Made by a program: the position numbers and the translations under genes. Shown here in pieces: positions 15,001 to 25,379 of a stretch of DNA of 64,000 nucleotides (position 1 is its first letter; every line of letters begins with the position of its first letter). The notes under the pieces were generated by a model that was not told the DNA's origin, searched no databases, and saw only the letters and a list, made by a program, of their open reading frames with translations. The stretch is from Garra rufa (Eukaryota > Chordata > Actinopteri > Cypriniformes > Cyprinidae). Where the stretch lies: positions 24,896,744-24,960,743 of the forward strand of contig NC_133362.1 of the NCBI RefSeq assembly GCF_049309525.1. The letters are read 5' to 3'.

Positions 15001-18000
15001 CATTTACTACACAAGAGGGCTGAAATACCTAATGTCTTGGCCTAAGTGTCAACTAACAAGTTGGGCATTTGGGAAGAAGGTTTAGGATGCAATAAAGTAA
15101 TGTCTACCAACAAGGATAATGACAAGAAATAACTGTTGAAATATTAGAGCAAAACATCTATGTGATGAAATGTAAAGGCTAATTATGAGTTTTGTCTTCT
15201 ATACTAAGTTTAATCAAATCCAGCCTGGAGAATGTTTAACAAAAAACAAGCATTAGTCACCTCTAATTCCAGATCCTGTGGTTCATCCTCTGAGAGTGGA
15301 ATGACTACAATCTTAGTGATCTTGTAGACTTTGTGGTCTCCTGGCAACTGGCCCACCAGTGCTTTCTGGCGAATCAGAATCAGGCCCAAAGGAAGATCTG
15401 CTCAAAAGAAGGGGGGGGGGGGGGGAGTGTGTCATGAGTACAGAGTTCCACACCTCATTTTCCTGCTCTATCCGGCATGATTCATTCCTATGGCAAACAT
15501 TCTCATAACAATGACTTCAAAGACATTTGCGAGATGCAGTCATACTTTCACTGACAGGTTAATGTAAATCAATAGATAAAAGCGCACCGTGCAGCAGGCA
15601 ACTCTAAGATGTTTGGGTGGAAAATTTAATGAGAGCAGCCTGGCCTCTTTGTAGGAACGGTGCAAGGAAATATCAGGTTTGCCCACCGGATTAGATTACA
15701 ATGTAAGAATATGTAGCTACAAACTCATATGGCTCATTTATCTGTGTAGTTTGCCCTGAAAAACTGCAACCAAGCATGAAATGTCAACCAATTATTTTAT
15801 CCATCAATAGTATTACAAAATGCACCATGCATATACAGACAGCAAGGGTTTCTCTGAAAAAGGAAGAGAGACCGACATTATAATAATGGTATACACAGTA
15901 ACCAGTTAACAATAGACAGAGGTTGACTTCTCAAATCAACCAGTGAATGATGAAATGAAAGTATGATGCGTGCCATCATTTCACTTCTGTGGAAAAAAAT
16001 CCCTCAAGACCTTCCTTTTTTAACCTAGTGAAAGGCGTTTAAGTAACTGTTCTGTATGGAAATGGAGGTCTACATGCGGAACATTTATGAATCCGCAATA
16101 TTTTTTGAATGAGGTACGCTTATATACCATGCAGTGTTAGGAAGTTACTAATTACATCTAACAAAATTACATAATTCAATTACAAAATAAGTGTAACTGT
16201 AATCTGTTACAGTTACTGAGAAAATGTGTGATTAAATTACGGACACTTATGAAAATGTGAATGATTACAAAAGGGTTAAACCTGAATACTTTCACACACA
16301 TACAGATTTGATTGATTCCTTTCTAAAATTGCATCGACTGCCCTAAAATATGAGACACTAATGTTTCAGGAGTTTATTGAATAACTGTTTTATTTCCTAT
16401 TTGGGTTTATGTAAGCTTTATTTTTTTCCAAGGCATGGTTAGATGCCAGTGTTTCCTGTCATAGCTACGCAAAGATTTGATTTCAAAAATGTTTTTATGA
16501 TTTTACATCTGTATTCAAGCTCAGAATGATCTCAAAGTAAAAAGAGGTGCTACAGTCTGATTTTGTGGTGGCTTTAAAATTAAATTGTTATTATCTTTAT
16601 TCAAGTGATGAAGGATTTTGACAGCAAGTCAGTGTTGAGTACTCCTTAAGGTTAATCCTGCCTGCTTTAAATGTAAATGTAATTTAAATGGTAATTATTA
16701 ACAGTTTATATAAAAATATATATATACTAGTGGTGGGCATAGATTATTTTTGTAATCTAGATTAATCTCACTGTAATCTTGGAATTAATCTAGATTAAAA
16801 TGGCTAATTTGAATTCTGCCGAAGGCATTCAGAATATGTGTGCTACCCAAATAATGACTAAAAGTAAGTCTTTGAGAAAGGGTTTCTCAAGCCTGGTGGC
16901 GCATTAGACCAGGGGCTCATCTCCTGTTTCCAAAATGCATCACAAACTGCTTGACAATTGCATTTACAACACAATTAACTATACAAACTTGTGTAACCAA
17001 CTATTCCTACACTGCATGTACTTCTGCGTAAAAGGCTGCGTGACGTGCGCGTTGCAGTTAAATACACAGACGCGCACGGGCATGGATATCTGCGTGCATA
17101 GTCTTCGGTTAAACTGTGTTGCTTTTAGAAGCGTCAAATCAGTTGTTGCATATAGTTTAATGCAGAGGTCTCAAACTCAATTCCTGGAGGGCCGCAGCTC
17201 TGCAGAGTTTAGCTCCAACCAGCTCCATCTCACACCTGCTTGGAGTTTCTAGTGATCCTGAAGAGCTTGATTAGCTGGATCAGGTGTGTTTGATTAGGGT
17301 TGGAGCGAAAATGTGCAGAGCTGCGGCCCTCCAGGAATTCAGTTTGAGACCTCTGGTTTAATGTCTTTATTTCGGGATAATCAAAGTAAATTATAACTCA
17401 CGCACGTGCCCCAGTAAAAAGGGTCTAGCAACGCCCCTGCCCTGAAGCAAACCCGGCGGCTTCATAGCTGCATCCATGTTAGCACGTCTTGTTTGATGTG
17501 GTAATTTCACAGTAGGCATACACACAGGTTCGAAGACTCGTTCTCGCCCCCTACAGTGCAATTGGGCTAGGTATACATCTGCGCTAAAATATCAAGGTGA
17601 AATTATAGACCCAGCTCCCAACCCAACTTTGAGAACAGAATAACGGCGGCATTTTTTTATCGCCCGATAAGAGTCTCACGTTAACGCAGCACGTTAACGC
17701 CGATAACGGCCCACCACTAATATATACACATAAATATAAATTTAGAAAGTAATCAAATGTAATCAGTTACATTATTTTAATAAAGTAACTTAAATAGCTA
17801 CACTTTTTACTGCATTCTAGATAATCAGTAACCCATTACATTTCCAAAGTAACTTTCCCATGGTATGCAAATTTGGCTCTCATTCAACACCACTGTATTT
17901 AACCTGCTAAAGCTACATCAGAACAGACAGGCAACAAAGCACTGAAAAACATTTAGCCATTACGAAACAATATTAAACCAAATTAAGCTGACATTCTGGT

Positions 18001-21000
18001 GCTGGAGCTGCCTTTCATTATGTTAATCATTATGAGTCTCTGGTACCCAGTTTCTTCCTGCTACAAAGTGAATTACAGTAAAAACAAATGGAAGCAATTG
18101 TATCTTCTATTAAATTAATTAAATGTAAATGGTATTTTAGCAATAACAACATTAGACTATGTTTTAGAAGTCTGTTTTAGTCCAAGCTCACCAAATTTAT
18201 TGCAAACATTACAATGTTAAAATGGTATTCTCATCCTTTATACAGTAAATATACTAGTCTGAGGATCAGACTTACCGGCATGAAGCTGTATTTTTCCAAT
18301 AATACCTTCGACAAGGCCCAGACAGACAGGGTTCCATGCTAGCAGCAAGTCAGTTGCTGAAATAAGATGAAAATGAAAAGTCATAAGTGTGCAAATATTG
18401 TTTCAGTTTCTAATATAAATGCATTTTTATTACTATATTATTACAGACAAATATTTTTTTCAGTACTGCATTTGGGACAAAAGAACCATCAGAGCTTCAT
18501 TTAACTTTCCACGGTTTTGTGGCTGTAAACGATTGATTGCAAACTTTCCAGGAATCAGGTTCCTGACAATGACTGCTGACTTGAGCCACCAACTTGCCGA
18601 GTAACTCTTTTTAAAAGCTGATTGATTAGCATCACCTGCATTGTCAGAAATGATGTGCAGGGTCTGAAATGTCATGTGCAAAGAGCATTTTTTGGAGTAT
18701 CTGAGAGTATGGTAGTTTTCTGGCTTCTATAGGATCATCTGACAAAAGTTTGAAGTGGATGCTCTCTGTATTTTTGCCGCTGTCCTGCACTTAACCATCA
18801 GATGTTCACAGCCCGATGGTGGATAGGTGAGAGCTGGATGAGCTGCATCATGAAGTTGCCAAACACCCTCTATAATGACCATGAGCTAGCACTGGAGATC
18901 ATTCCAATTTGAGGGAAGATCTCCAACTACTAGGCCACATACAGTGGTGGCCAAAATGATTAGAACCCTAGTATTTTCAAGTATTTTAAGTCAGTTATTT
19001 CTATCGTTTGCTGTAGTTTGTCAGTCGGAAATATCAGTTTCCATTTTCAAACATTAATTTTGCTAGTAATTCTAATACCCCAGTGAGATTTTTGTTTGCA
19101 CCAGCAGTCTGACAACAGACAGTGCTCCACACAGAGATCTGATCTCATCATCATCCAGTCTGTCTAAAAAGAAACAGAACAAACTGAGACAGACGAAATC
19201 CAGAAGAAATGTGGCATAAAACCTTCAAGAAACCTACCTGCAAATCTACCTGAAAAACTATGCGCAGGTGCACCTAGGGCAAAAGCAGCTTTAAACATGA
19301 GGATGGTCACAACAAATGTAGATTTAATTAAGTTAATACAGCTTAATTGATAAAGAAAATCTATTTAAAACATTATTGTTGACAACATCCTCATTTTACA
19401 GCAGTTTTACACAAGTGCCTAAAACTTTTAACACTACTGTAGCTTTGCAGGTAGGTTTCTTGAAGCCTCTTGGAGATGTTGCCACAGTTCTTCTGGATTT
19501 AGTCCATTTGTTTTGTTTCTTCATGTCATTCCAGACAGACTGGATGATAATGAGATCAGATCTCTGTGTGGAGCACTGGCTGTTGTCAGACTCCTTGTGC
19601 AAACAAAAATCTCACTGGATTATTATAATTAATGGGAAAATAAATGTGTGGAAATGTAAACTGATATTTCCTACTGACACACAACAGCAAAAGATAGAAA
19701 TAACAGACTTAAAACCATTTTTAGAGTAGAGTCGAATGATGTCTTGGTATGAGGAAATTACTCAAATTGTTATAATTATAATACAATTTGTGATTACAAT
19801 ACATCAGCGTGATACCCTTTAATTTGACACTTTGAAGTGTGATTTTGGCCTACAAATAGATTTGTGTCTCACAAACACACAGTTTTTCACTTCACAAGCC
19901 ATTAATGGATTATTGTGATGTTTTATCAGCTGTTCGGACTTTTATTCTGATGGCACCTATTGGTGAACAAGTGATGTAATCCTAATAAACTTTAATTTTT
20001 GGTTATAGTATTCTTTAATCTGCCACACTAATCCAACTGACTGAATCATAAACTCACTAGTAAATACTACAGTGGTATAACCTCACCCAGCCACGCTGGC
20101 AACTGTGTCATGATGCATATCGTTAGGAATTCATTCAAAAGAAGCGAGACTGTATGCATCATGCATACAGTGGAAACCCTTATCCAGTTAAATAATGGAA
20201 CAGCGCTGCAACCTAAACCCGATCAGCCTGGCTGCACACACGTGGTTAAAAACAGATAGAACTCATCCAAATCTTCACAGGCTGCTGTTTCCCTGATACT
20301 CGGAGAGATGGACTATCTGGCCATCTAGTTCTAGACTTGACAAGAGATAAAAGTGGTGTGGATAGGTAAACTTTTTAAAGGTTAGATGAACAAAAGTGTA
20401 ACAAAGGATGCTGTGTGAGGGTAAAACACCTACCATGGATGAGCATGCAAACATTTTGGAAAATCTAAATAAATATATACAAAACACATTTAAATAATTT
20501 CTGGTAAAAGAGCACAATGCATACAATAGACAGGAGAAATGTCAACATTGGTACCTAGTAACTTGGTTTAAAGCTTGGGCTTGGGTGTTATTTCTTCAGA
20601 CAGACACATGTCTGACCCTTATTTTAACCTTCGCCATTTAACTGTGTGACTATATAAATTCCCCTGTGCGACATCTAACAGCAATAGCACTGGCCAGCAT
20701 TATTTATAAATGCATCAACGATGGACACTTAAAATGTATTTACTACTGACATTTCGTTTCTGTTTAATTAAGGCCACTTGTAAACTAGTTATATATTATT
20801 ATTATTATTCACAAATGTAGCCTATGCCATTTGGAAAGTGTAATGTCAAAATGGGACCAAAGGTTATCACAATAGAGGGTTTTCACAATCAATCGGCCAT
20901 GTAGGCCGCACTGACTATAAACAATGCCACTGAACCAAATTAAACTTGCATATTTTGCTGATTATTGCTGCTGAAAATGGTCAACTATTCTCATGTTTTG

Positions 21001-23108
21001 AGCTGTACTAATCGGGGAAAACATTTGGAGTACTATAGACTGCCAAAAGTTATTATAAATCAAAGAGTGCAAAAACTGTATGAGGAACAAAAGGCTTTGT
21101 GGTTGGCCAAACTGAAACAAGATTTCCATAGCAAGAATCTTGCTAACAACACTGGTGTTTGTTCTTTCCAGTCAGGTAGGTGAAATATTAGGCTAATATC
21201 TTAATACTGCTTGTATGTGTCTTCATCACCTAACTTTAGTTTATTAAAATATTGCATCCTTTCCTGCTTACTTCTATATAAACTTAATATATGTAATCTT
21301 ATCTAAATTTATTATAAAAGCTGAGGTTTGTTATTTACTGAAAATTAATATTTTTGCTGGTGTCAATGATCTAATGTTGCATCTGGTCAGACTTAGCCCA
21401 CTGCTTTACTTAAATGTATTATATTTTCTTTTTACAGCTGCAGATTGAGGAAGATCATGAAACACCCCAGCAAACTCTAAAACAGACAACAGTACAGATG
21501 TTTTTAGAAGCAGCAGAAACAAACTTTTGGATGAAGCTTGTGTACATTTTTTGAATGCCTGTAATTTATTTAGTTGTTATTTAATTATTAAAATGTTTAC
21601 AATCCTTGAAATACTTTTATTACTTGGAAAAACCTGAAACTAAATTTAGACAAGTATAACAAATGACAGTGGTTTTTGCACATTTTATTTTTCTTTTAAC
21701 TTTATTAATAAAAAATAGTGTGTTGTTCAATTAATGTTATTGTGCTTTACTTTGGTACCGAAATTGGTACCGAGAACTGTGGATTTTCACTGGTATTGGT
21801 ACCGAATACTGAAATTTTGGTACCGTCACAACACTATGCTGGTCCTTTGCTGGTTCATGCAGGCCCTTTGCTGGTTTATGCTGGTATTTATTCTGGTTTA
21901 TACTGGTCCTTGACCAGCAACATGACCAGAATAAACCAGCAAAGGACCAGCATTAACCAGCTAAGGACCAGCATTAACCAGCTAAGGACCAGCATTAACC
22001 AGCTAAGGACCAGCATTAACCAGCAAAGGACCAGCATAAACCAGCTAAAACCAGCATCCCAGCACCAAAACATACCTAACCAGCATATGCTGTTTTTGTC
22101 AGCAGGGCTATTTGATTTAGCAGCTTCCACACGTTGTTTTCCGTGGTTTAGACAGCATAAATTAGCAGAACAACATATTTAGTAGTACATTGACCGTGCA
22201 ATCCATGCCATTGTTTACATCTGAGTATCTCCAATATGGCTGCGCATCCAGGGTAACTGGCCAATTCATGACATAAGTGCAAACTCTCTATCAAACAGAG
22301 ATCAATTTTGATGCAAAAATAAACAAAACATCTATTATAAAATATATTATGTAAAATATACCTTTTGTTTCTTATATTATATAGTAAGTATTTCATTCAA
22401 AAATGAAAATTCAGTCATTGTTTAATCCCCCTCAGTCATGTTGTATGACTTTCTTCTTTGGAACACGAAAGGAGATGTAAGGTAGAATTTTAGAGAATAA
22501 ACTGCTTTCACTATTCACTTTCAAATCAGTAAATAATGACAGAATTCTCATTTTTATGTGAACTATCCCTTTAAGATTCTCAAGCTGACATCTAAACGCC
22601 CTTGACTAAAATATGATGTTGTAAGTAAAGGGTTTTTAGGCACGACATCCTACCAAAACATCACCAGAGGTTTGCACTGACACGCATGTCATGTACGCGC
22701 CGCTGCTTTGAAAGTAGGGCAATGAAAACACCACAACTGGGCATCTTTCAGACAGCAGCTTCGCTCGACAAATATGAAACTGACATTGCCATTTCTTTAA
22801 CGTCTATATAACTGGACAATGATTTTACAAAACAAACTTCTACTAAAAGGAGCACAAATCACTAATTTTATCTCAGATTTAGAGCAGCGTATCGTGTCCG
22901 TCAGCTATTATGCGTGAGAAATGGCAACAATGTAGACAGTGGAAACGGAACCCCTGAAACATGTCATGTACTCTGTATAAGAAAGTGATGGAGTTACAAT
23001 GTAAGCATTACCCGGTCTCACGGCCAAAGATCCATCCTTCCTGCTGCACCACAGCGCGTTATCTCCGCTCTGGAGAATATAGTGGTCTTTAGCTTGAAAC
23101 AGCTCCAT
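1..23108 (-). CDS. inpp5f: inpp5f (Sac2), inositol polyphosphate 4-/5-phosphatase F; 3' end beyond the window
   Basis: Sac2 dephosphorylates phosphoinositides (mainly PI4P) on early endosomes; role from family knowledge. Twenty coding exons were read with consistent phase: 23012-23108, 18276-18356, 15261-15397, 10857-10985, 10449-10616, 8045-8101, 7473-7671, 7211-7390, 6844-6911, 5698-5822, 5508-5585, 4382-4502, 4021-4149, 3554-3671, 3261-3459, 2149-2220, 1973-2046, 1745-1873, 1476-1563 and 1-321 (open). About 856 residues are visible, of roughly 1130 in the human protein. The protein begins MELFQAKDHYIL as in mammals. Exon 12 holds the SAC catalytic motif NCMDCLDRTN; the catalytic Cys falls at residue 458, as in human Sac2. 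Exons 15-19 carry the hSac2 homology region. The last exon is the start of the long C-terminal tail. Introns 1, 2, 3 and 5 are swollen by transposons. An in-frame ATG at 23153 gives a possible 15-residue extension; I chose 23108 by homology. Confidence 0.96.
480..1420. repeat. fold-back repeat family F, split by a family A fragment
   Basis: The left arm (about 480-800) and right arm (about 1190-1400) are inverted relatives of each other; for example the GGGGATCAACGGG segment near 497 reappears inverted near 1275. The same family occurs at 35268-36690 and 44737-45705. It lies in the last inpp5f intron seen here (intron 19). Confidence 0.6.
850..1165. repeat. family A MITE fragment
   Basis: The internal part matches the fuller copies at 23696-24123 and 56904-57339 (shared ATATTTGGC.GAGATAC and CTGAGGGTGCAAAAA). 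Both termini are missing. It lies between the two arms of the family F repeat. Confidence 0.6.
2791..3136. mobile_element. family A MITE, GACCACAAAACCAGT termini
   Basis: Starts with ACCCTAGACCACAAAACCAGTC and ends with the inverse GACTGGTTTTGTGGTACAGGGT. It is one of six copies in the window and lies in inpp5f intron 15. Confidence 0.65.
4597..5488. mobile_element. TTAA-family MITE (family B), interrupted copy
   Basis: The left end follows a TTAA (4593-4596) and reads AGGGAATAGTTCTCCC. The right end is degenerate. About 450 bases of unrelated AT-rich DNA (roughly 4770-5220) separate the halves. Shared internal words include AACCCGTAAGA and TGCATAGACAGCAA. It lies in inpp5f intron 11. Confidence 0.55.
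5908..6008. repeat. (TG)n(TA)n microsatellite with poly-T core
   Basis: A simple dinucleotide run, TG then TA, interrupted by a T tract, in inpp5f intron 9. Confidence 0.9.
6432..6787. mobile_element. TTAA-family MITE (family B)
   Basis: Flanked by TTAA at 6428-6431 and 6788-6791. The ends are degenerate AGATAGTTCAGCC on the left and GAACTATCCCT on the right. It has the family's inverted internal segments (ACCCGTAAGACCTT against AAGGTCTTACGGGT). Confidence 0.7.
7885..8000. repeat. short copy of the GAATTGTGAGATA motif repeat
   Basis: Runs of AGAATTGTGAGATAAAAA-like motifs followed by GTGGCGGAAAC, the same terminal sequence that closes the large array at 60972-62766. It lies in inpp5f intron 6. 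Confidence 0.55.
8102..8880. other. inpp5f intron 5, distal part, unassigned AT-rich DNA
   Basis: No gene or clear repeat boundary was recognised. The sequence is AT-rich and contains oligo-T/A runs and short internally repeated words (TTTTAGTTA, ATTATTT). Confidence 0.5.
8883..10357 (-). mobile_element. Tc1/mariner-type element 1
   Basis: The left terminus CAGTCGTGGCCAAAAGTTTTG (8883) is inverted at the right end as CAAAACTTTTGGCCACGACT (about 10336-10356). There is a TA at 8881-8882; the right flank is mutated. About 1.47 kb, the usual Tc1 size, with a decayed transposase on the minus strand. It is inserted in inpp5f intron 5. A truncated relative is at 35409. Confidence 0.93.
8994..9993 (-). 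pseudogene. Tc1-like transposase pseudogene 1
   Basis: The product would have been a DDE transposase acting on the element's own ends. It begins MVTCKETCAAVIALHKNGF and shows the paired-type helix-turn-helix region with the GRPRKSS hinge. It is then broken by frameshifts into at least three frames. The second acidic block IIQHDGAPCHKA is intact. The first block is damaged (FSEASF instead of FSDDASF as in copy 2) and the third is disrupted after NSPDLK. It is not functional. The C-terminal piece ends VLKKKGQHCKY. Confidence 0.9.
11192..12590. mobile_element. non-autonomous hAT-like element with perfect 8-bp target duplication
   Basis: Termini are TAGAGCTGCA and its inverse TGCAGCTCTA. The flanks are identical 8-bp copies, TATTTTAC (11184-11191 and 12591-12598). 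An 8-bp duplication with TAG...CTA ends is the hAT hallmark. No transposase was found, so it is non-autonomous. It is inserted into the family C element. Confidence 0.85.
12060..12302. mobile_element. small palindromic MITE nested in the hAT-like element
   Basis: The ends GGTGTTCT and AGAACACC are inverted. They are followed inward by inverted TCAGATTTTCCTACC / GGTAGCAAAATCTGA-type segments. It lies wholly inside the element at 11192-12590, so it is a younger insertion or an internal fold-back. Confidence 0.55.
12925..13881. mobile_element. 957-bp fold-back element with TTAA target duplication
   Basis: Flanked by TTAA at 12921-12924 and 13882-13885. The termini are AGGGATAGTTCACCC and its exact inverse. 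Nearly identical inverted arms of about 370 bp (12925-13295 and about 13495-13881) surround a unique core of about 200 bp. Mirrored open frames in the two arms (starts near 13154 on minus and 13652 on plus) result from this symmetry and are not genes. The TTAA duplication suggests piggyBac-type transposition. It is inserted in the family C element. Confidence 0.85.
14558..15260. other. inpp5f intron 3, proximal part, nothing recognised
   Basis: Mostly unique-looking sequence of moderate base composition between the family C element and exon 3. No repeat termini or coding potential were seen. Confidence 0.5.
15411..15425 (-). repeat. inpp5f: C15 homopolymer serving as polypyrimidine tract
   Basis: Fifteen G on the plus strand, hence fifteen C on the sense strand, 13 bases upstream of the inpp5f exon 3 acceptor. 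It occupies the polypyrimidine-tract position. Confidence 0.8.
16728..17719. mobile_element. non-autonomous hAT-like element (TAGTGGTGGGC ends)
   Basis: Perfect 11-bp inverted ends, TAGTGGTGGGC and GCCCACCACTA. The flanks are identical 8-bp copies ATATATAC (16720-16727 and 17720-17727). No transposase is present. It sits inside the 16133-17865 element and contains the repeat at 17164-17356. Confidence 0.82.
17164..17356. mobile_element. short fold-back MITE (AGAGGTCTCAAACT ends)
   Basis: The left AGAGGTCTCAAACTCAATTCC and the right GGAATTCAGTTTGAGACCTCT are inverted. Both arms carry GGAGGGCCGCAGCTCTGCA or its inverse. It is the third level of the nest. Confidence 0.75.
18950..19731. mobile_element. 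Tc1-type fold-back MITE (CAGTGGTGGCCAAAATG end)
   Basis: The left terminus CAGTGGTGGCCAAAATGATT is of Tc1 type. Two arms of about 300 bp are inverted imperfect copies; AGATCTGATCTCAT near 19134 mirrors ATGAGATCAGATCT near 19551. It lies in inpp5f intron 1. The right terminus is degenerate. Confidence 0.65.
19732..20859. other. inpp5f intron 1 stretch without recognised features
   Basis: AT-rich intronic DNA. No repeat boundaries, exon homology or RNA gene were recognised. Confidence 0.4.
20860..21180 (+). pseudogene. fossil THAP-domain exon of a P-like/hAT-like transposon, copy 1
   Basis: The open frame from 20976 begins MVNYSHVLSCTNRGKHLEY and continues YRLPKVI and LWLAKLKQDF. It resembles the fish THAP zinc-binding domain (CxxC, then NR, then FYRLP, W, L), with the first Cys and downstream Cys/His ligands damaged. 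It ends at a splice-donor-like GGTAGG. A related copy is at 32925-33260. The parent transposon is not otherwise visible. Confidence 0.55.
21836..22107. mobile_element. palindromic minisatellite element (ACCAGCA family), copy 1
   Basis: Tandem ACCAGCATTAACCAGCTAAGG-type units, in inverted orientation on the left. It ends with CCCAGCACCAAAACATACC and a terminal CAGCAGGG, as in the complete copy at 53206-53557. The left end is shortened. It lies in inpp5f intron 1. Confidence 0.75.
22395..22570. mobile_element. TTAA-family MITE (family B), short copy
   Basis: The right end GTGAACTATCCCT abuts TTAA at 22571-22574. The left end is degenerate (CAAAAATGAAAATTCAGTCATT). Confidence 0.6.
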
Positions 23109-23480
23109 GTTCACCAACCAAAACACCAAATCATACGAGCTTCCCGACACCAAACCGCTGGATTTGTTCCCGATCCGAGAAACGAGGAAATGAAGCAGCT
23201 CGCTTTTCGTCCACTGGTAGTCCCAATAGACGCCAGCTAACCTGCTAGCTGTGTACTTGTGTAAACGTTTATAATAATCTGATAAAGCATCGTGTCTCTA
23301 TATCAGCTACTGGCCGGTCATCGAAAATCAATCGTCGGCGGCGGCGCATTTAACGTCAGTTTAATAAGGGCGATACTGTGGTTCGGAAATGTGCCGGTCG
23401 GTCTAATATTTTCCACTGAGGGGAGCAGCAGCGACTGAAACAATTTCCTCCAGTTATACACACACGTGACCTCCTCCGTC
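23109..23480 (-). promoter_or_regulatory. inpp5f: inpp5f 5' UTR and probable promoter region
   Basis: The 370 bases upstream of the inpp5f start codon are clearly richer in G+C and CpG than the AT-rich DNA around them, for example the GGCGGCGGCGC-type stretch near 23335-23350. No TATA box was seen. This fits a CpG-type housekeeping promoter. The transcription start cannot be fixed from sequence alone. Confidence 0.4.
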
Positions 23481-23695
23481 ACACCGAACATCACAGTTCA
23501 TCTGTGACTGAGATGCCCCACCTGCAGAACTTGTTTTGATGTATTATGTGGGATGAGATCGTTACCTTGCAATTCTATTTCGGAGACAATTACATAACTG
23601 ATAACCTGATTCAATAATAAAATATTAGACTACTTATTAAATGGTTGTAAATGTTATCATTATTCTAAATTAATCTGTAGTTCTTTGGGTCTAAA

Positions 23696-24123
23696 TGTGA
23701 CCCTGGACCACAAAACCAGTCATAATAGGGTCAGTTTTTCGAAATTGAGATTTATACATCATCTGAAAGCTATAAATAAATAAGTTTTCCATTGATATAT
23801 GGTTTGTTAGGATATGACAATATTTGGCCGAGATACAACTATTCAAAAATCTGTAATCTGAGGGTGCAAAAAAATCAAAATATTAAGAAAAATTCCTTCA
23901 AAGTTGTCCAAATTAAGTTCTTAGCAATGCATATTACTAATCAAAAATGAAGTTTTGATTTATTTACGGTAGGAAATGTACAAAATGTCTTCATGGAACA
24001 TGACCTTTACTTAATAGATTTTTGGCATAAAAGAAAAATAGATAATTTTCACCCATACAATTTGGCTATTGCTACAAATATAACCGTGTTACTTAAGATT
24101 GGTTTTGTGGTCCAGGGTCACAA
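23696..24123. mobile_element. family A MITE, near-complete copy
   Basis: Starts TGTGACCCTGGACCACAAAA and ends with the inverse TTTTGTGGTCCAGGGTCACA. It lies upstream of inpp5f, about 600 bases from the start codon, and is the best-preserved intergenic copy. Confidence 0.75.
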
Positions 24124-25379
24124 ATAAGTTAAATTAATGAATCAGTATGTTGAGCAGTGCAAAAAGAATTATATAGGTTCTTTAAAATTATGTTTGAATG
24201 AAGGAAATTTCCCATTTAAACAGTAAATCTTGAGGGCTTTGAAGCACAGTCTTTAATTGTTCTCTTTTTAAGACAATTGGAAGATTATTGCTTAAGTGGA
24301 ATTTTTTTTAATTAAATTATAGTTTTAAATTATTTTAAGTTTAGTTTATTGTTAGTATACATAATTTTATAGAAAATTAAAATTAAAGCCATGCATCTGA
24401 AATTGTGTTCCAAACTTGAGGTTGATATCACAAGGAGCATCCAATTAGATTTTGTTTGAGTGCAATATCAAACATTTCCACTAGATGAAATTTCATTATA
24501 CATATATGTATGTCATTTTTGTTATTTGTCATTTCGTTTTGATGATTTTCGTGATATTTTACATAGCAAGTGCCAAAACCTTTGTCAAGTTTTGTGGCAT
24601 TCTGATGAAATTAAAAAAAGAGTAAAAAATAAAATACAATGAAAAAAAAAAAATAATAATACCGCCTCTTACATTTTTAAATCAAACAAGTTTTGTGTGT
24701 ATGGTCCCTAAAAATACAGGCCCTAACTAACTTAGACTAAACATTGGGGGAAAACCTGCCAACACGCTCCAGTTCGGCAATTGTATAATCTCTTCCATAT
24801 GTTTTTTTATACTTTCGTCTCACTCACTTCACATTAAAAACTATAATATAATAGGAAAATTTCATTTGAAACAAATAATTTGAAATAAAAATACACATTT
24901 AATGCATATAGGCATTAAAAGCATTAAAAGTTTAAATATATTTACACAGGAATTACAATCACAGGAAACAGTAAATGTTTTTTGTTTGTTTTTGCAGTTT
25001 ATTCTTCATAAAATGTTTTCTTTAAATAACCTGAATGCTTTCGAAGTTTAAGAATGAAATTGTAGTGTTAAAGTGAGTTTATTTTAAGTTTTGTTTTGAA
25101 AAATGCACAAAAATACTATTTTCACATTTTATATGAAGTATTAAATATATGTATTTGTGTACATGTATATGTACACAGGAATTACAATCACAGGAAACAG
25201 TACATTTTTTTTGTTTATTCTACATGAAATATTTTCTTTGGGTAACCTGAATGCTTTATGTGAGTACATTAAAATGAAATGCTTTAATGCAAATCAAATA
25301 TTCCAATTAATCTGACTATATAAACCTGACAAATGAGACAGTCAGAAGTCATGTTTATGAATTAGATCAAGTACAAATG
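24124..25379. other. AT-rich intergenic DNA between bag3 and inpp5f
   Basis: No gene recognised. Two short related segments containing ACACAGGAATTACAATCACAG (about 24944 and 25173) and AATGTTTTCTTT.GGTAACCTGAATGCTTT indicate a local partial duplication. Confidence 0.5.

Larger units (their letters stand above)
16133..17865. mobile_element. outer MITE of a three-level nest in inpp5f intron 2
   Basis: The left part (GGAAGTTACTAATTACA, with GTAATCTGTTACAGTTACTG) and the right part (AATCAGTTACATTA, ending AAAGTAACTTTCCCA) are inverted relatives, split by the hAT-like insertion at 16728-17719. The exact boundaries are uncertain. Confidence 0.55.

Noticed and set aside
16935..17252. Plus-strand open frame of 105 aa
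   Set aside because: Runs through a hAT-like element and a nested MITE; chance frame.
19376..19729. 117-aa plus-strand open frame
   Set aside because: It is one arm of a fold-back MITE in inpp5f intron 1; no protein similarity.
21718..22182. 154-aa open frame with INQLRTS repeats
   Set aside because: Translation of the ACCAGCA minisatellite units.
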